Source of the DNA: Russula earlei | Lineage: Eukaryota; Basidiomycota; Agaricomycetes; Russulales; Russulaceae | DNA: 64,000 nt | NCBI GenBank assembly: GCA_025769875.1 | Contig: JAGFNK010000168.1 | Coordinates: 38,562 to 102,561, forward strand | Direction: 5' to 3' | Shown: in pieces, positions 37,148-48,013 of the stretch | Numbering within the stretch: position 1 is the first letter of the stretch | How the letters are laid out: each line of letters starts with the position of its first letter | The notes under the pieces: generated by a model | What the model was told of the DNA's origin: nothing | Seen by the model: only the letters and a program-made list of their open reading frames with translations | Database searches by the model: none | Translations under genes and position numbers: made by a program

Positions 37148-37900
37148 GGACGTTCGCCCTGTCGGTCGAAAGAGACTTGTTTTCTCCCCTCGCCTTTTGA
37201 AAATTTACCTACATGTCTCCGTCTGGGAAGGTGCCAGTCGAAAAGGATCGTCTGGTTGGATGCCACGGTGGCAATGGTCACATTCTACTGATACCGATTG
37301 TACTGTACACTTGTCTGCTTGTTACAGTAATAATAACGAGTTGATATCATGTCAATGGTCCGTGGCAAGACGGTCTTGAACCTCAGTACATGAAAAAGTT
37401 CACTGAGCTCCTTATCTTTCCTTAAGGGTGATCACCCGGTGTCACGTTGACATCTTGACAGGTTGATACGTCGATGTCCTGATCTCCTCGCTGGACGAGG
37501 GATCTATTTTCTGCTCATGCTAGAAGGAGCTAGCGTGGTTCTGATCAGCTATCTGTCGAATGATCCGGATGTACTTTATTTTATTTTTTGTCACCGAGCC
37601 GGCCATATTGGAGACCACGAAACCCGCGGACTCGGACGTCCGACCGCGACGACGAAGCTCCAGCCCAGCCAGACAGTGGCTTGGCAACACCCGCCCATAT
37701 GGGCATCGCCACCGTGACCGCCCGCTGTCTGGCCTGAACGTTCTGCCTCTCTCGGGCTCGTCCTCGCGCTTGTGGGGGGGGGGGGGGGGGGGGACGCCGT
37801 GGGCGTCACGGTTCTGGCCAGTGGGTTTCGCCGGGCGCACTCGCCAGTTGAGTTGCAAACCGCAAGGAAAACAATAATTCGTCGTTGCGCGGGGTCGACC

Positions 37901-37934
<34 letters not shown>

Positions 37935-38722
37935 CGCTTGTCCTGCTCCCCTCGGGGCTGGCACTCGTCCGAGAGTCGTAGATCGACCTCCGCCCTCCAT
38001 CTTTCCCCGGTAACGTGGTGATTTTTTTTTTTTTTTAAGGTGCCCACGGGCGGTGACATCCATATTGGTTATCATCGGTGGGGGTGCGCCATATCGTCAC
38101 TGTCTGTCGAATGTCGACAGTGGACGGAAATACCCCTCTCTGCTCCTGCTCTCTGAGTCCCGCCCGCGGACACGTGATTATCTTTTACGAGGCGGCGCCG
38201 ATGCGGCGCGACCACTCATACCAAGCTCATCGTACGCCGGAGCTATGCAAAAACATGACATGCATTCGTCCATCCAGATCTAGTACATCGTAACCGGCCC
38301 CAGTAACTTGTTTAATCCTGGGGTTAACTGAACCCGCAAACAAGTCGTTAACGTCGGCGTGACCTTTCACTATCATTGTTCCAAGACTCCCTTTCCTGCT
38401 TCCCCGTCACCCTCCCCTGATGTGAGAGCGTGAAGTGGAGTGCTATGCGCGCAGGCAGACACCGGAAACAAATCGTGTTTCGTGTCACCGGCGAGAACGA
38501 AACACGGCCCACTGCATTGTGACTCGTAAATTAGTGAGATCCCAACTCTCACAAGCTTTTGTGCAGATTGGGTCTCAATCGTCAAAGGAAATACCAGTTT
38601 GTGCTCTTACGCACAATAGTTACCCGTCTGTGAAAAAAACTGAACTGGTAAACGTGCAGAAGCATATCATGGCAGGACGATGGCAGTGACGCGAGACCAT
38701 TTTGCGCGTCCTTTTCTGATAC
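37148..38722. other. 1.6 kb without gene, holding long homopolymers
   Basis: Contains a G run near 37777-37793, a T run of about 30 near 37902-37934 and another T run near 38023-38036. The open frames across them are homopolymer artefacts. Otherwise nothing recognised. Confidence 0.5.
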
Positions 38723-40054
38723 TCAAAAACCATTCATACCAGTACCTACCCAATCCCCAAACAACAGGCTGATCGATTCGCCATTATGTGTACGACGTAT
38801 ACTCTCCGCGATGGTCGCACTGATGTCTAACGCCTTTAATTTTGTGCAGCCCCTTTGGTGTTCACGTTGCGGCATTGTGTTTGTGACCTATAATTGACAG
38901 GAGGCTTAGCAGGTGCTTGTCTGCATATTAAGAGACTCTTACGACTAGCGTCTCAAGCGGAAGATTCTCGATAACACTCATACTCGCCTCTGAGAAGAGA
39001 CCTGTCTCTGGTGAACAACTAAAGAGAAGCACGAAAAATAGGGGTAGGCACACCGTGGGAAACGAGGGCGTAGGTCTTGGATGCCCCATTCTCCTTCAAT
39101 GATCGAGCAGCCAGTGTCAATGTCGACCCGGTGTCGATCATATCATCCACTAGAATCGCAACCTAAGCAGAGTAAGTCAAAACGACAGAGTATGCGAACG
39201 CTCCAGGCAGGGAAGACGAGCCCACCTTGCCCTTGACATCACCGACGAGGAGTTCCATCTTTTCCGGCGCATCGAGAGCTTTTCCATCTCGTTTTCTATG
39301 GAAGAGAGCAAAATCGAGACCAAGTTTGTCCGCGATGGCAGTGACACTACACAGCTTCAGCAGGATTACTAAGTCATCTGAAACGAAATAAAGCACCGTT
39401 TGGCACCGCCAGCGTCCGGACTGACGACGATTCCCTCCTGCCAGCCGGGTATGTGTTGCTTGATATAGGAAATCATGAGGGGCTCGGAGTAGATGTTGTC
39501 AACGGGAATGTCGAAAAAGCCCTGGATCTGGCTGGCATGCAGATCCATTGTGATGACATGGTCGCAGCCGGCGACGACGAGCATGTTGGCGACGAGTTTG
39601 GCGGTGATGGGTGCACGACTCTTGTCTTTTTTGTCCATACGCGCGTAGGGGTAACATGGGATGACGGCGGTGATGCGGCGGGCAGAAGCACCCTTGCACG
39701 CGGAAATGAGAATGAGAAGCTCCATGAGGTGATCGTTCACGTCGCGACAAGCAGATTGGAGGATAAAGACGTCCTCGTCGCGAACCGACTCGGAAATCTT
39801 GACGTTCAGCTCCCCATTTGAGAACTTGGTGATGGTACAGGGTGTAAGGGGAATGCCGAGCCTGGGTGGATGGAGAAGTTACAGTCCGTAGACTGCTCAG
39901 GTCGCGCAGGTAAAACTGCATCTCACCGCTCGGCCACGGCGGCGGCGAGCTCCGGATGGCTATTTCCTTGTGAAAAAGAATTAATAAAGAGAAAAAAGTG
40001 GGAGAAAGCATGACGCGCACCAGTAAGTAATTTGACGGAGTTGCCGTGCAACAT
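38723..40054 (-). CDS. PRS: Ribose-phosphate pyrophosphokinase (PRPP synthetase)
   Basis: Makes PRPP from ribose 5-phosphate and ATP for purine, pyrimidine, histidine and tryptophan synthesis; cytosolic. Start at 40054 ([12 protein letters not shown]), an intron, then [16 protein letters not shown]. Key motifs: ATP-binding region [37 protein letters not shown], the [18 protein letters not shown] loop, and the ribose-phosphate loop [15 protein letters not shown]. The C-terminal exons read [14 protein letters not shown] and [15 protein letters not shown], ending MNGF at 38723. All catalytic motifs are present. Which of the fungal PRS paralogues this is cannot be decided here. Confidence 0.93.
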
Positions 40055-40107
40055 TGAAGGAGGAATGAGGGGATGATAGTAAAGCAGGGGCAAGGGACAG
40101 GTCAAAT

Positions 40108-40322
40108 CCACTTATAGTCAACTTAGAAGTAAAATAATCCAAGTAGGACCCATAAGTTATATTACATAAGTAATGACATAAGTAAAGCACAAAAAATGTG
40201 ACTCAAAAGGTTAAATTTACTCCACCACAACTCTAAAAGTTGACTGTCCTCGTTTAGTGTTTTACTTTTATCGTCTACTAAGTTGACAATAATAAGTTGT
40301 TGACTTGACTTATCCCTGACCT
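40108..40322. repeat. Shortened relative of the 408-bp palindromic element
   Basis: Shares cttatagtcaact, aagttatattacataagtaatga and gttaaat blocks in the same order as the left arm of 44488-44893, then an inverted arm ending gacttatccctgac. It lies between the divergent-side ends of PRS and the glutamate kinase gene. Confidence 0.65.
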
Positions 40323-40349
40323 AACGGTATGTTTGTTCACCACCGCGGC

Positions 40350-42095
40350 TCACTCCTGTCGCGGTACGAATATTGTCACATTCTCAACAACGTACTCCGA
40401 ATCGGCGTACCCGAGCAATTGTGCAAGGTATCCGCTATCATTCAGTTCGTCAACAAGCGTGAAAAGCCAGCCATCGTGATACACACCTATTCAACCCTTT
40501 CACCTGGTCAACTTGCGCTGAATTATAGTTTGCCAATCCACGGCCGACCTCCTCGACCTCCCACTGCCCACCGTCCACGACACCTTCCTCCACTGACACG
40601 GCATTGCCCTCTATAACAGGCAGCATGGCCACTGATCTTAAGTCCTGGCCCACCGCCGAAGTATCGACAACAATTTCATGATCGGTCGTTTGTGGTGTCC
40701 CGGGTTGAGTTGGTGCAAGCCCGCGCACATACTCCTCGCATGCTACTTCAGTGTCTTCGGAGTTTGCACCAGCAGCCTTCTTGCGCACAAGTATGCGCAC
40801 CGCCTGACCCGACGCAAAAGCTCCATGGATGCTGAGGACGCCTGCCGGTAAGAGGCGCCCGCCCGACTCCCTACGGGAAAGTACAATGTGTGCACCCGAG
40901 TCGATGACGACGCCGCCTGCAGGCGTCAGGGTATGCCGGGTCCAAGCTTTGAGGTCTCTTAGCGGCATAGCGGACGGCGTGAACAAAGTGTGCAGCGGCC
41001 GAGTTGCTGGGTTCGCATCACTGGAACCTGGACCTACGGTCACACCATGATATTCGAGAATCGCAAAGAGAGACGCGGGGTTACGGCTAGACGTTATAAT
41101 TGTCGACACGCCAGCGGCAGTAGCGATTTCGGCGGCGATGAGTTTTGTTTCCATCCCGCCTGTCCCCAGGCTGGAGCCAAGTGTTGCTGTACTCACTACG
41201 GCCATCAAATAAGTCAATTACGAATACGGGATAAGGCAAATTGGTTTACCTTGAGCCCGAATGGAATGAGTCGATTCTACCACTTCGATGAGTTGCGCGG
41301 ACGGATCTTTTCGAGGATTTGCGGTGTAAAGTCCATCCACGTCTGTGAAAAGGAAAAGGTAATCCGCGTGGATCATAGAGGACGTGATTGCCGAAAGGGT
41401 GTCATTATCGCCAAATTTTATCTCCTGGAGTGACTGTGAGACCGGTTTTCTAACAGCGCAGCGAATCAGCACCCACGCTAACTGACACAGTGTCGTTCTC
41501 GTTCACGATCGGCACAACGCCCATAGCGAGCAATTCCTTGAAGGTGTTCACCGCATTGAGGTACCTCGTACGCTGAGAAGTGCATATCATGAGGGTTTCC
41601 TTTCTTTTTTCCAAGAAATGGCTCACATCTGAGATATCCCCGCGTGTCAGAAGCACTTGTGCAATGGGTTGACCCAGTTGACCGAACAGATTGTCCCACA
41701 GGGCAATCAATCTACCCTGCCCGATAGCAGCCAAAGCCTTTGGAGATTGCACAACGAGGTCAAAGTCAGTCTCGGGTGCAGCTCGACAGAATGGAAGTTT
41801 GGCGCGCCTGCTTTCCTGAGACACTCTTTGGGCGCGACGAGATCGCCATCCGCTGAAGACCGACGCCAATCGCGCCGGAGCTGACAAGGACGACTTTGTG
41901 CCCAGCTGCGCGCAGGCGCACAACGGTCTCTACGATGGCGGAGAGGGTAGATAGAAGCGGTTGATGCGTAGTCTCGTGCACGATCGATGAAGTTCCTACA
42001 TCGAAGAGCCAAAGATCAATTCATCAGCCACGAGGTAAGAGTGAAGGAATCACACCGAGTTTGATTACTATGGTGAGAGGCTTCGGGCGGACCAT
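40350..42095 (-). CDS. PRO1: Glutamate 5-kinase with PUA domain (proline synthesis)
   Basis: Phosphorylates glutamate as the first step of proline synthesis. Start at 42095 ([14 protein letters not shown]), followed over an intron by the amino-acid-kinase core: [51 protein letters not shown] and [16 protein letters not shown]. The G-T-G-G-M-x-T-K motif ([16 protein letters not shown]) and a C-terminal PUA domain ([17 protein letters not shown] to [17 protein letters not shown]) are intact. The final exon, read over an intron near 40434-40490, ends [17 protein letters not shown] and PRQE. It lies tail-to-head downstream of nothing co-regulated; PRS is the next gene on the same strand. Confidence 0.92.
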
Positions 42096-42872
42096 AGCCG
42101 CGCAGTAGAGAAAGGATGGTATGTGTGGTTGTCTTGATGTATGATGAACTCTGTGGTCATTATCGAACGGCCACTGGCGTGCTGCGCTCTCACCTATCCA
42201 GACATCGCTTCGACACCGCAACTTTGCATCAGACGATTGTCGAGCGCAGGGATACAGACTTCCCCCAAATTCGTTTTGCCTTACTGTTTCGAATAGTTTA
42301 CAGGATGAATCCGACGATTGGAACGAGCCGGGTTACACCCATCGTGACATTGCGAAGCCATCATCATCCTCCGCCTGTCAGTGTCCCCCCTCCCGTCTAG
42401 CTCTATAACTTATGATGCAACATATCTTGTCAAGTCAACACATGCACCTACCTACTTCCGCGTTTACCGCAGCGCAACAAATACGGATTATGAGGGAGCT
42501 CGACGGAAATGGCCAGAATTACGACTGGGAGTCTCTGGTTGTTGATTATGTGTTTATGTCACTGCATTCACTGCATATGCATACCACCCTGACGGCAGAT
42601 CCGAACAGGGTCAGTATCGAGATAACAATGGAACACACAAACCTCTCCGGACAGTCCGTAGAATGGCATCTGGGGAGAGTCGAACCCCGTGTTGCGAAGT
42701 GTTGGACCACTGAGGCTGACTCTGATTTGGCTACACATTCTATTCTCATCGCGATCGTCCATATTTACTTGTTCGAAACAAGTAAATATGGTCGACTAGC
42801 GGTCAGATTCCACATTCGCCGCTGACACTCCAGGTCAAGTAATGGATTTTAAATGTCCCTCCTCCCCGAAGG
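42096..42872. other. Intergenic with a perfect 15-bp stem hairpin
   Basis: At 42759-42791 CCATATTTACTTGTT and its exact reverse complement flank a 3-base loop. A 137-codon plus-strand frame (42412-42825) spans it but has no family pattern. Nothing else recognised. Confidence 0.45.
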
Positions 42873-44440
42873 ATGCGTGCGGTCTCCTTGTATGTCCTGT
42901 CAACACTCGAACTCTCGCGGTGTTTGGGGTGTCACTCCGACCAGATTCTAGAATCATCAGAGCTGCCCGTTGCACCTGATGACGCGCGAAACTTCCGACC
43001 CCTTTTCTTTCCTAATACTCGACCGAACCCTCGACTCGCGATGCTTAGTAGTTCGTTTTCCAGAGTGCATACCTACTCGTCGTCCACCCCTCAGCTTGCG
43101 CCTGTTCGCCAAGACAATGCCGGGGTCACCACCGTGAATGGAGCAGTCACTTCTTCTGTCGAATCAATGAGCGAGCCACCATATGGTTCCTCCATCTCCT
43201 CTTGGACGGCACCTAGGTTCTTCACTGATCTTTCCGCCTTTAATGTCACACATTTCGCGTCTGGGAAGGATAATCTCGATGTTGTCCTTGGAGTTACACC
43301 CGATTTGGAGGACCGCGGCCATGCAGATGACTCGTCTATCTCGACCTCGTGGACAAACTCCTCGACAATGCTTCAGCTATTTTATCCAAAGGATTCGATC
43401 AACCCCGCTGGATGGCCGAAAGGTGGTTCTGAATTCTATGCCGCTCCGCTTGACGTCCGCAAGGCCCGAAATGTTACTCTTGAATACAAGGTCTTTTTCC
43501 CAAGCGACTTTGACTTCGTCAAGGGTGGAAAACTACCAGGGCTCTACGGCGGACATATGCGGTGTTCCGGTGGAGACCCTGCTCTCGATTGCTTCAGCAC
43601 ACGTCTAATGTGGCGCGCAGGCGGTGCCGGGGAACTCTATCTCGTAAACTCAACGTCCTTTTCTGCCTGTGTTAGAACTTACCAGTATTTTCTTTATCGC
43701 AGTATGCACCAAAAGATCTACAGACTGCCTCGTTATGTAGCGCACCGCCTCAATCGGTGTGCGATCAGACGTATGGACTCTCCATTGCCCGGGGATCTTT
43801 TGCATTCTCTAGGGGAGCATGGACACATATCCGTCAGACAGTTATACTTAATACCCCTGGACTTCCGAACGGAGGGTTCATCCTAACGATCGACGGTAAA
43901 CATGTTATCAATCGCACAGACGTTCTCTATCGCGAAAAGCCTCGGGAAATTTTCGTACCTGCCCCTGCTCATGGTCCGAACTCAGCGCCCCATGATGGAA
44001 GTGGGGTGCTAGACTCGTTATTGGACGGACTAGTCGGATCAGTGCTTGGGTTGAAGGTGGATGGGACTCAAGAGTCGTCTTCCCGAAACCCGCTAGATTA
44101 CTCGACAGGTTTCGTTACTTCCGTTCAAGATGACAAGGCAGATGCTAATACGCACACGGATTCGCTAGTGCGGCAGGAGTTTCTGGAGGGCATTGGTGAC
44201 ATGTCTGCGGATGCCTCTCCACTGGCGGGTACCACCCAAAGGACAGACGAGCCCATCGGATTCGAGGGGGTGTTCTTCAGGCACGTGCCTTTGGGATGAC
44301 CACTGGCAGGAGTGATACTGACGCTTTTTCTTGTGAACCTCAGCACTTTCTTTGGTGGGCACCACAAGGAGTTCGCCACGCCGAGAGACCAACTTGTTTG
44401 GTTTAAGGATTTTTCACTTTATATCAATGATCACTCATAG
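42873..44440 (+). CDS. Polysaccharide lyase family 14-like secreted protein
   Basis: PL14 enzymes cleave uronic-acid polymers by beta-elimination. Visible family blocks: NVTLEYKVFFPSDFDFVKGG, LPGLYGGHMRCSGGDPALDC, STRLMWRAGGAGELYL, then over an intron (about 43643-43701) YAPKDLQTASLC and YGLSIARGSFAFSRGAWTHI, followed by GGFILTIDGKHVINR. The end joins GFEGVFF to STFFGGHHKEFATPRDQL through an intron starting AG|GCACGT, i.e. a GC-AG intron, and stops at 44440. A roughly 100-residue low-complexity insert (43970-44250) precedes it. The start is uncertain: the 42873 ATG gives a weak signal peptide, and a downstream ATG near 43041 is possible. Confidence 0.8.
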
Positions 44441-44487
44441 TAGTTCATGTATTTTTGAGCCGTTACAACTTTGGGTTAAACACCTAA

Positions 44488-44893
44488 CACGACGGGCAGG
44501 AAGGGATAAGTCGACTCTGCTTATAGTCAACTCAGTGGATAATAAAAGTAAAATATTTCAAGTGCTGAGTAGGCTCTGTTGCAGCGACAAATTATATTAC
44601 ATAAGTAATGACCTTAGTTGAGCACGAAAAATGTGACAAAAAAGGTTAAATATGGGGAGTCTACTCATTCCGGCACAACTTTTACCCTAGCCTGGGTAAA
44701 AGTTGTGCCGGAATGAGTAGACTCCCCATATTTAACCTTTTTTGTCACATTTTTCGTGCTCAACTAAGGTCATTACTTATGTAATATAATTTGTCGCCGC
44801 AACAGAGCCTACTCAGCACTTGAAATATTTTACTTTTATTATCCACTGAGTTGACTATAAGCAGAGTCGACTTATCCCTTCCTGCCCGTCGTG
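44488..44893. mobile_element. Near-perfect 406-bp palindrome, MITE/foldback type
   Basis: Two arms of about 200 bases are almost exact reverse complements around a 6-base spacer (44688-44693). They start CACGACGGGCAGG and end CCTGCCCGTCGTG. TAA lies on both sides (44485-44487 and 44894-44896), which fits a 3-bp target duplication. No coding capacity. Related sequence occurs at 40108-40322 and around 51450-51540/51840-51890, so it belongs to a family. It lies between PL14 and ALG2. Confidence 0.85.
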
Positions 44894-44989
44894 TAACCAG
44901 AAACTAGGAGTGCACTCGTTATTCGTTCGTCCAACCTGCCCGTTGATTTATCCAGTCTCGTACTCGTTCCGAGGAAGCTTTCACACCTG

Positions 44990-46632
44990 ATGGCGCCGCT
45001 TCGCATCGCCTTCATACACCCTGACCTAGGAATAGGTGCAAAACGCACGTTCAGAGCGTGTTTCTAAGTCTAATATTTCGTTCCAGGAGGGGCAGAACGG
45101 CTTGTCGTCGACGCCGCTGTAGGCCTTCAGAAACTTGGCCATAATGTTGAAATATATACATCGCATCATGACTCCGCCCATTGCTTTGACGAGACGCGAG
45201 ACGGTGGGTTGTGTGTTTGAAATGACTCTGGAGCGGAAGAGAACCTGACGTGCGATTAGGAACCCTTGTCGTACACTCCATTCGTCCACCGTTTCCACGC
45301 AATATCAGGCATAAATTCCACATCCTTCTTGCCCACCTCCGCCAGCTGCATCTGACATATCACCTACTGCGAACCGACGCATGTTCTTACGACGTGTTTT
45401 TCGTGGACCAACTATCCACATGTATCCCGGCCCTTCGTTTTCTTGCACGGAAGCGTGTCGTCTTCTACTGTCACTTTCCCGATAAGCTTCTGGCAAATGG
45501 CGAATTCATACAAGGTAAGATGAAAAAGCGGGGCGGCATCCTCAAGCAAGCGTACCGCTTCCCCATGGACTGGCTAGAGGAAGTTACCACTCGTGCGTCT
45601 GACACTCTCAGCTGATAAACGCTCTCATTGAATGTCATTAGGAAACGCGGATATCATCCTAGCTAACTCGAGTTTTACATCTGGAGTGTTCAGAGCTTAC
45701 TTTCCGAGCATCGTGCAAGAGCCACGTGTAGTACATCCGGGCATCAACCTTCTCTCATATGAACGGGTTAGTAACAACAGCGAACCCGACATTCTTATGG
45801 TTTCGTCGTACGTTCCCTCTCTTCGCACTTTTGTCGCGTGCTGTACACTATCCTCAGTGATCGACCAACTTTTCTATCCCTCAACCGCTTCGAGAAGAAG
45901 AAGAACATTGCGCTTGCCATTGACGCCTTCGCCCTTTTCAAACAAGGACTTCTGGAGGCAGGGAACAACGTGTTGCTACAGCGTTCCAGACTTGTCATTG
46001 GCGGTGGCTACGACTCCCGGGTTGAAGAGAACATGATGACCCTTGTCTCACTGATCGATCGCGCAAAATCTGCCGCGCTGTCTTATACCATCGTTTCCCC
46101 TCCCTCAGCGAAGACTACTATACCCCCTTTCAATATGACCATCGACGATCCAGACGTTCTTTTCGTACTCAACTTCACTACCGCCCAAAGAGCCGCTCTC
46201 CTCACTGCATCATCAACACTTGCATTGCTATATACACCTGCGAACGAACACTTTGGTATCGTGCCGGTCGAAGCCATGTCCTCGGGGCTCCCTGTACTTG
46301 CGTGCGACAGTGGTGGGCCTACAGAGAGCATCGCTGATAATCCACCAAGTGCGCAAACCGGGTGGCTGCGGGCACCTGAAGCACAGGGCTGGGCAACCGC
46401 TCTCGTGGAGATCGCGAAGCTAAACCCCGATGACAGATCTGCCCTGGCAGGTCGGGCTCGGGCGCGAGCTCGTGAACTCTTTGGGATGGATGCCATGGCC
46501 CTCAAATTGGAGTCGGCTCTTGCAGAGGCCGCGGAGATGGGCCAGGTCCCCGTGCCAGCAGCGCTTTGGTTTGGTTCGTTCATTACAGTTGCTTTGTTCT
46601 CTTACCTCATGGCAATTATCTATGCCTCATGA
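44990..46632 (+). CDS. ALG2: ALG2 alpha-1,3/1,6-mannosyltransferase
   Basis: Adds the second and third mannose to the lipid-linked oligosaccharide on the cytosolic face of the ER. Start [20 protein letters not shown] at 44990; introns 45036-45086, 45204-45259 and 45593-45641 are clear, and at least one more lies near 45770-45860. GT-B family 4 motifs: [53 protein letters not shown] and the donor-binding E-x7-E block [14 protein letters not shown]-terminal hydrophobic segment ([19 protein letters not shown]) would anchor it in the membrane. Complete. Confidence 0.93.
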
Positions 46633-47563
46633 CTGGAGTCCTGATCTAGCTGTTCGTTTGCTGTAATCACACAACCTGGTGATCACCGGGACTTGGAATG
46701 TATGGTTCGTGACGGAGGTGCCTCACTTGAGACGCCACCGGAGCGAATATTATTTTTATATTGCGGAGACTCACAACCTTGACCTCTTTCATGATCGGAG
46801 AACACAATATTCCCCCCTCATGGTTCAGCGATCCGGCCGCTGGAAGGCCATGGAGACGCCCAAGGAATCTGTGGCGCGGGTATGGATTGTGCCCTGTTCT
46901 CAGGGGTTTCTTACGACGACACTGGTTGTTATCCTTGCAGACGTTTCATATCCACCCTGTAACGTAACAAACGCCTCGGCGTAACGAGGGCGGTAAGTGC
47001 CGTGTTCCGTACATGTACTCATCGAGTACGATCGCAGCTCAGTAGGTGGCGCGTGTATAAACCATCATTCACTGACCAGCCCGCCGGTCAAACAATGTTA
47101 CACAATAAAGAGGGATCCGAATCCTGCCTTGTATGTTCGAGTTATGTAGCCAACCACATGCTCAAGAGCAATGTAAAAATCGTCTCTGGTGCCTGTCGAA
47201 ACTGTGCGGGGAACCTCCTCTTACCTTGCCTCGGCCCTCGCTAGTCCGCGCCACTTATCGACTACCTTAAATGAAGACATAGAGTCTGCATGGCGCCAAT
47301 TTGCTGGGTGGTTAATATCCTTTTGTGGAGCCTGGACTGTCTCCAGCTATAAAGGTCAATAATTGGAGAGGTTAGTCGCCCATTGCCAACGGATTAAACT
47401 TCAGCCCTTACAATCAGACCTTCAGTGCTTAGTGAGTCGCTGACAGCTCTGCTTCATCTCTGCCAACGCTGATTCCACCACATCGCAGCCCAGGCGTATC
47501 GAGCTGTGATTTTTATTCTCACCCACTTTGAAACCAACGCCTACTCTGTGACATACATAAATC
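46633..47563. other. Intergenic, no gene seen
   Basis: Short overlapping frames only; the last ~100 bases are the promoter of the Kex2-repeat gene. Confidence 0.45.
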
Positions 47564-48013
47564 ATGCGCATCTTTGCTGTTATTTTCCTGGCTTCCTGCG
47601 CCATTGCTGCCCCAGTCATGTACGTCGTCTTCATCTTATGGAATGAAGCTGGACAACGCCGACATGTGACACTTTTCAGGGAGGCTCAGATTCGCCGCGA
47701 CGTCGGAGCCTCTACGGATACCTACGTTGGAGGCCCTGTGAAGCGCACTGACGGGGCTTCTACGGATACCTACGTTGGAGGCCCTGTGAAGCGCACTGAC
47801 GGGGCTTCTACGGATACCTACGTTGGAGGCCCTGTGAAGCGCACCGACGGGGCTTCTACGGATACCTACGTTGGAGGCCCTGTGAAGCGCACCGACGGGG
47901 CTTCTACGGATACCTACGTTGGAGGCCCTGTGAAGCGCACCGACGGGGCTTCTACGGATACCTACATTGGAGGCCCTGTGAAGCGCACTGACGGGGCTTC
48001 TACGGATAACTAA
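47564..48013 (+). CDS. Secreted Kex2-processed repeat protein (peptide precursor)
   Basis: A two-exon gene (47564-47619, 47680-48013; intron with GTACGT and TTTTCAG ends) encoding 129 residues. A signal peptide (MRIFAVIFLASCAIAAPV) is followed by a short leader ending IRR and then six near-identical 16-residue units, GASTDTYVGGPVKRTD, plus a truncated seventh (GASTDN). Each unit holds a KR dibasic site, the cleavage signal of the Golgi protease Kex2, so six copies of a ~14-residue peptide could be released. The sixth unit has I for V. The single tyrosine per unit is compatible with dikaritin-type cyclised peptides, but no UstY-like enzyme is visible nearby. It resembles fungal KEP proteins by architecture; the function is unknown. 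Confidence 0.88.
   Translation: MRIFAVIFLASCAIAAPVMYVVFILWNEAGQRRHVTLFREAQIRRDVGASTDTYVGGPVKRTDGASTDTYVGGPVKRTDGASTDTYVGGPVKRTDGASTDTYVGGPVKRTDGASTDTYVGGPVKRTDGASTDTYIGGPVKRTDGASTDN
47708..47995 (+). repeat. Six 48-bp tandem repeats inside the peptide precursor
   Basis: In-frame units of 48 bases starting ggagcctctacggatacc (first) or ggggcttctacggatacc. They differ by only a few bases (gcactgac or gcaccgac; one gtt to att), so they are recent or homogenised. Confidence 0.9.

Noticed and set aside
37520..38075. Minus-strand frames of 89-179 codons with poly-lysine
   Set aside because: They owe their length to the poly-T and poly-G runs; no family pattern or splice-consistent extension.
42640..42760. 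tRNA-like stretch (minus-strand GGGGTTCGACTCTCCCC)
   Set aside because: A T-arm-like loop is present, but the stem does not pair over five bases and no matching 5' acceptor strand or anticodon arm could be found.
42412..42825. 137-codon plus-strand frame
   Set aside because: It crosses the perfect hairpin and the tRNA-like stretch, with no signal peptide, domain or conserved motif.
47708..47995. CRISPR-like array
   Set aside because: The 48-bp repeats are contiguous, have no spacers and encode a protein in a eukaryotic genome.
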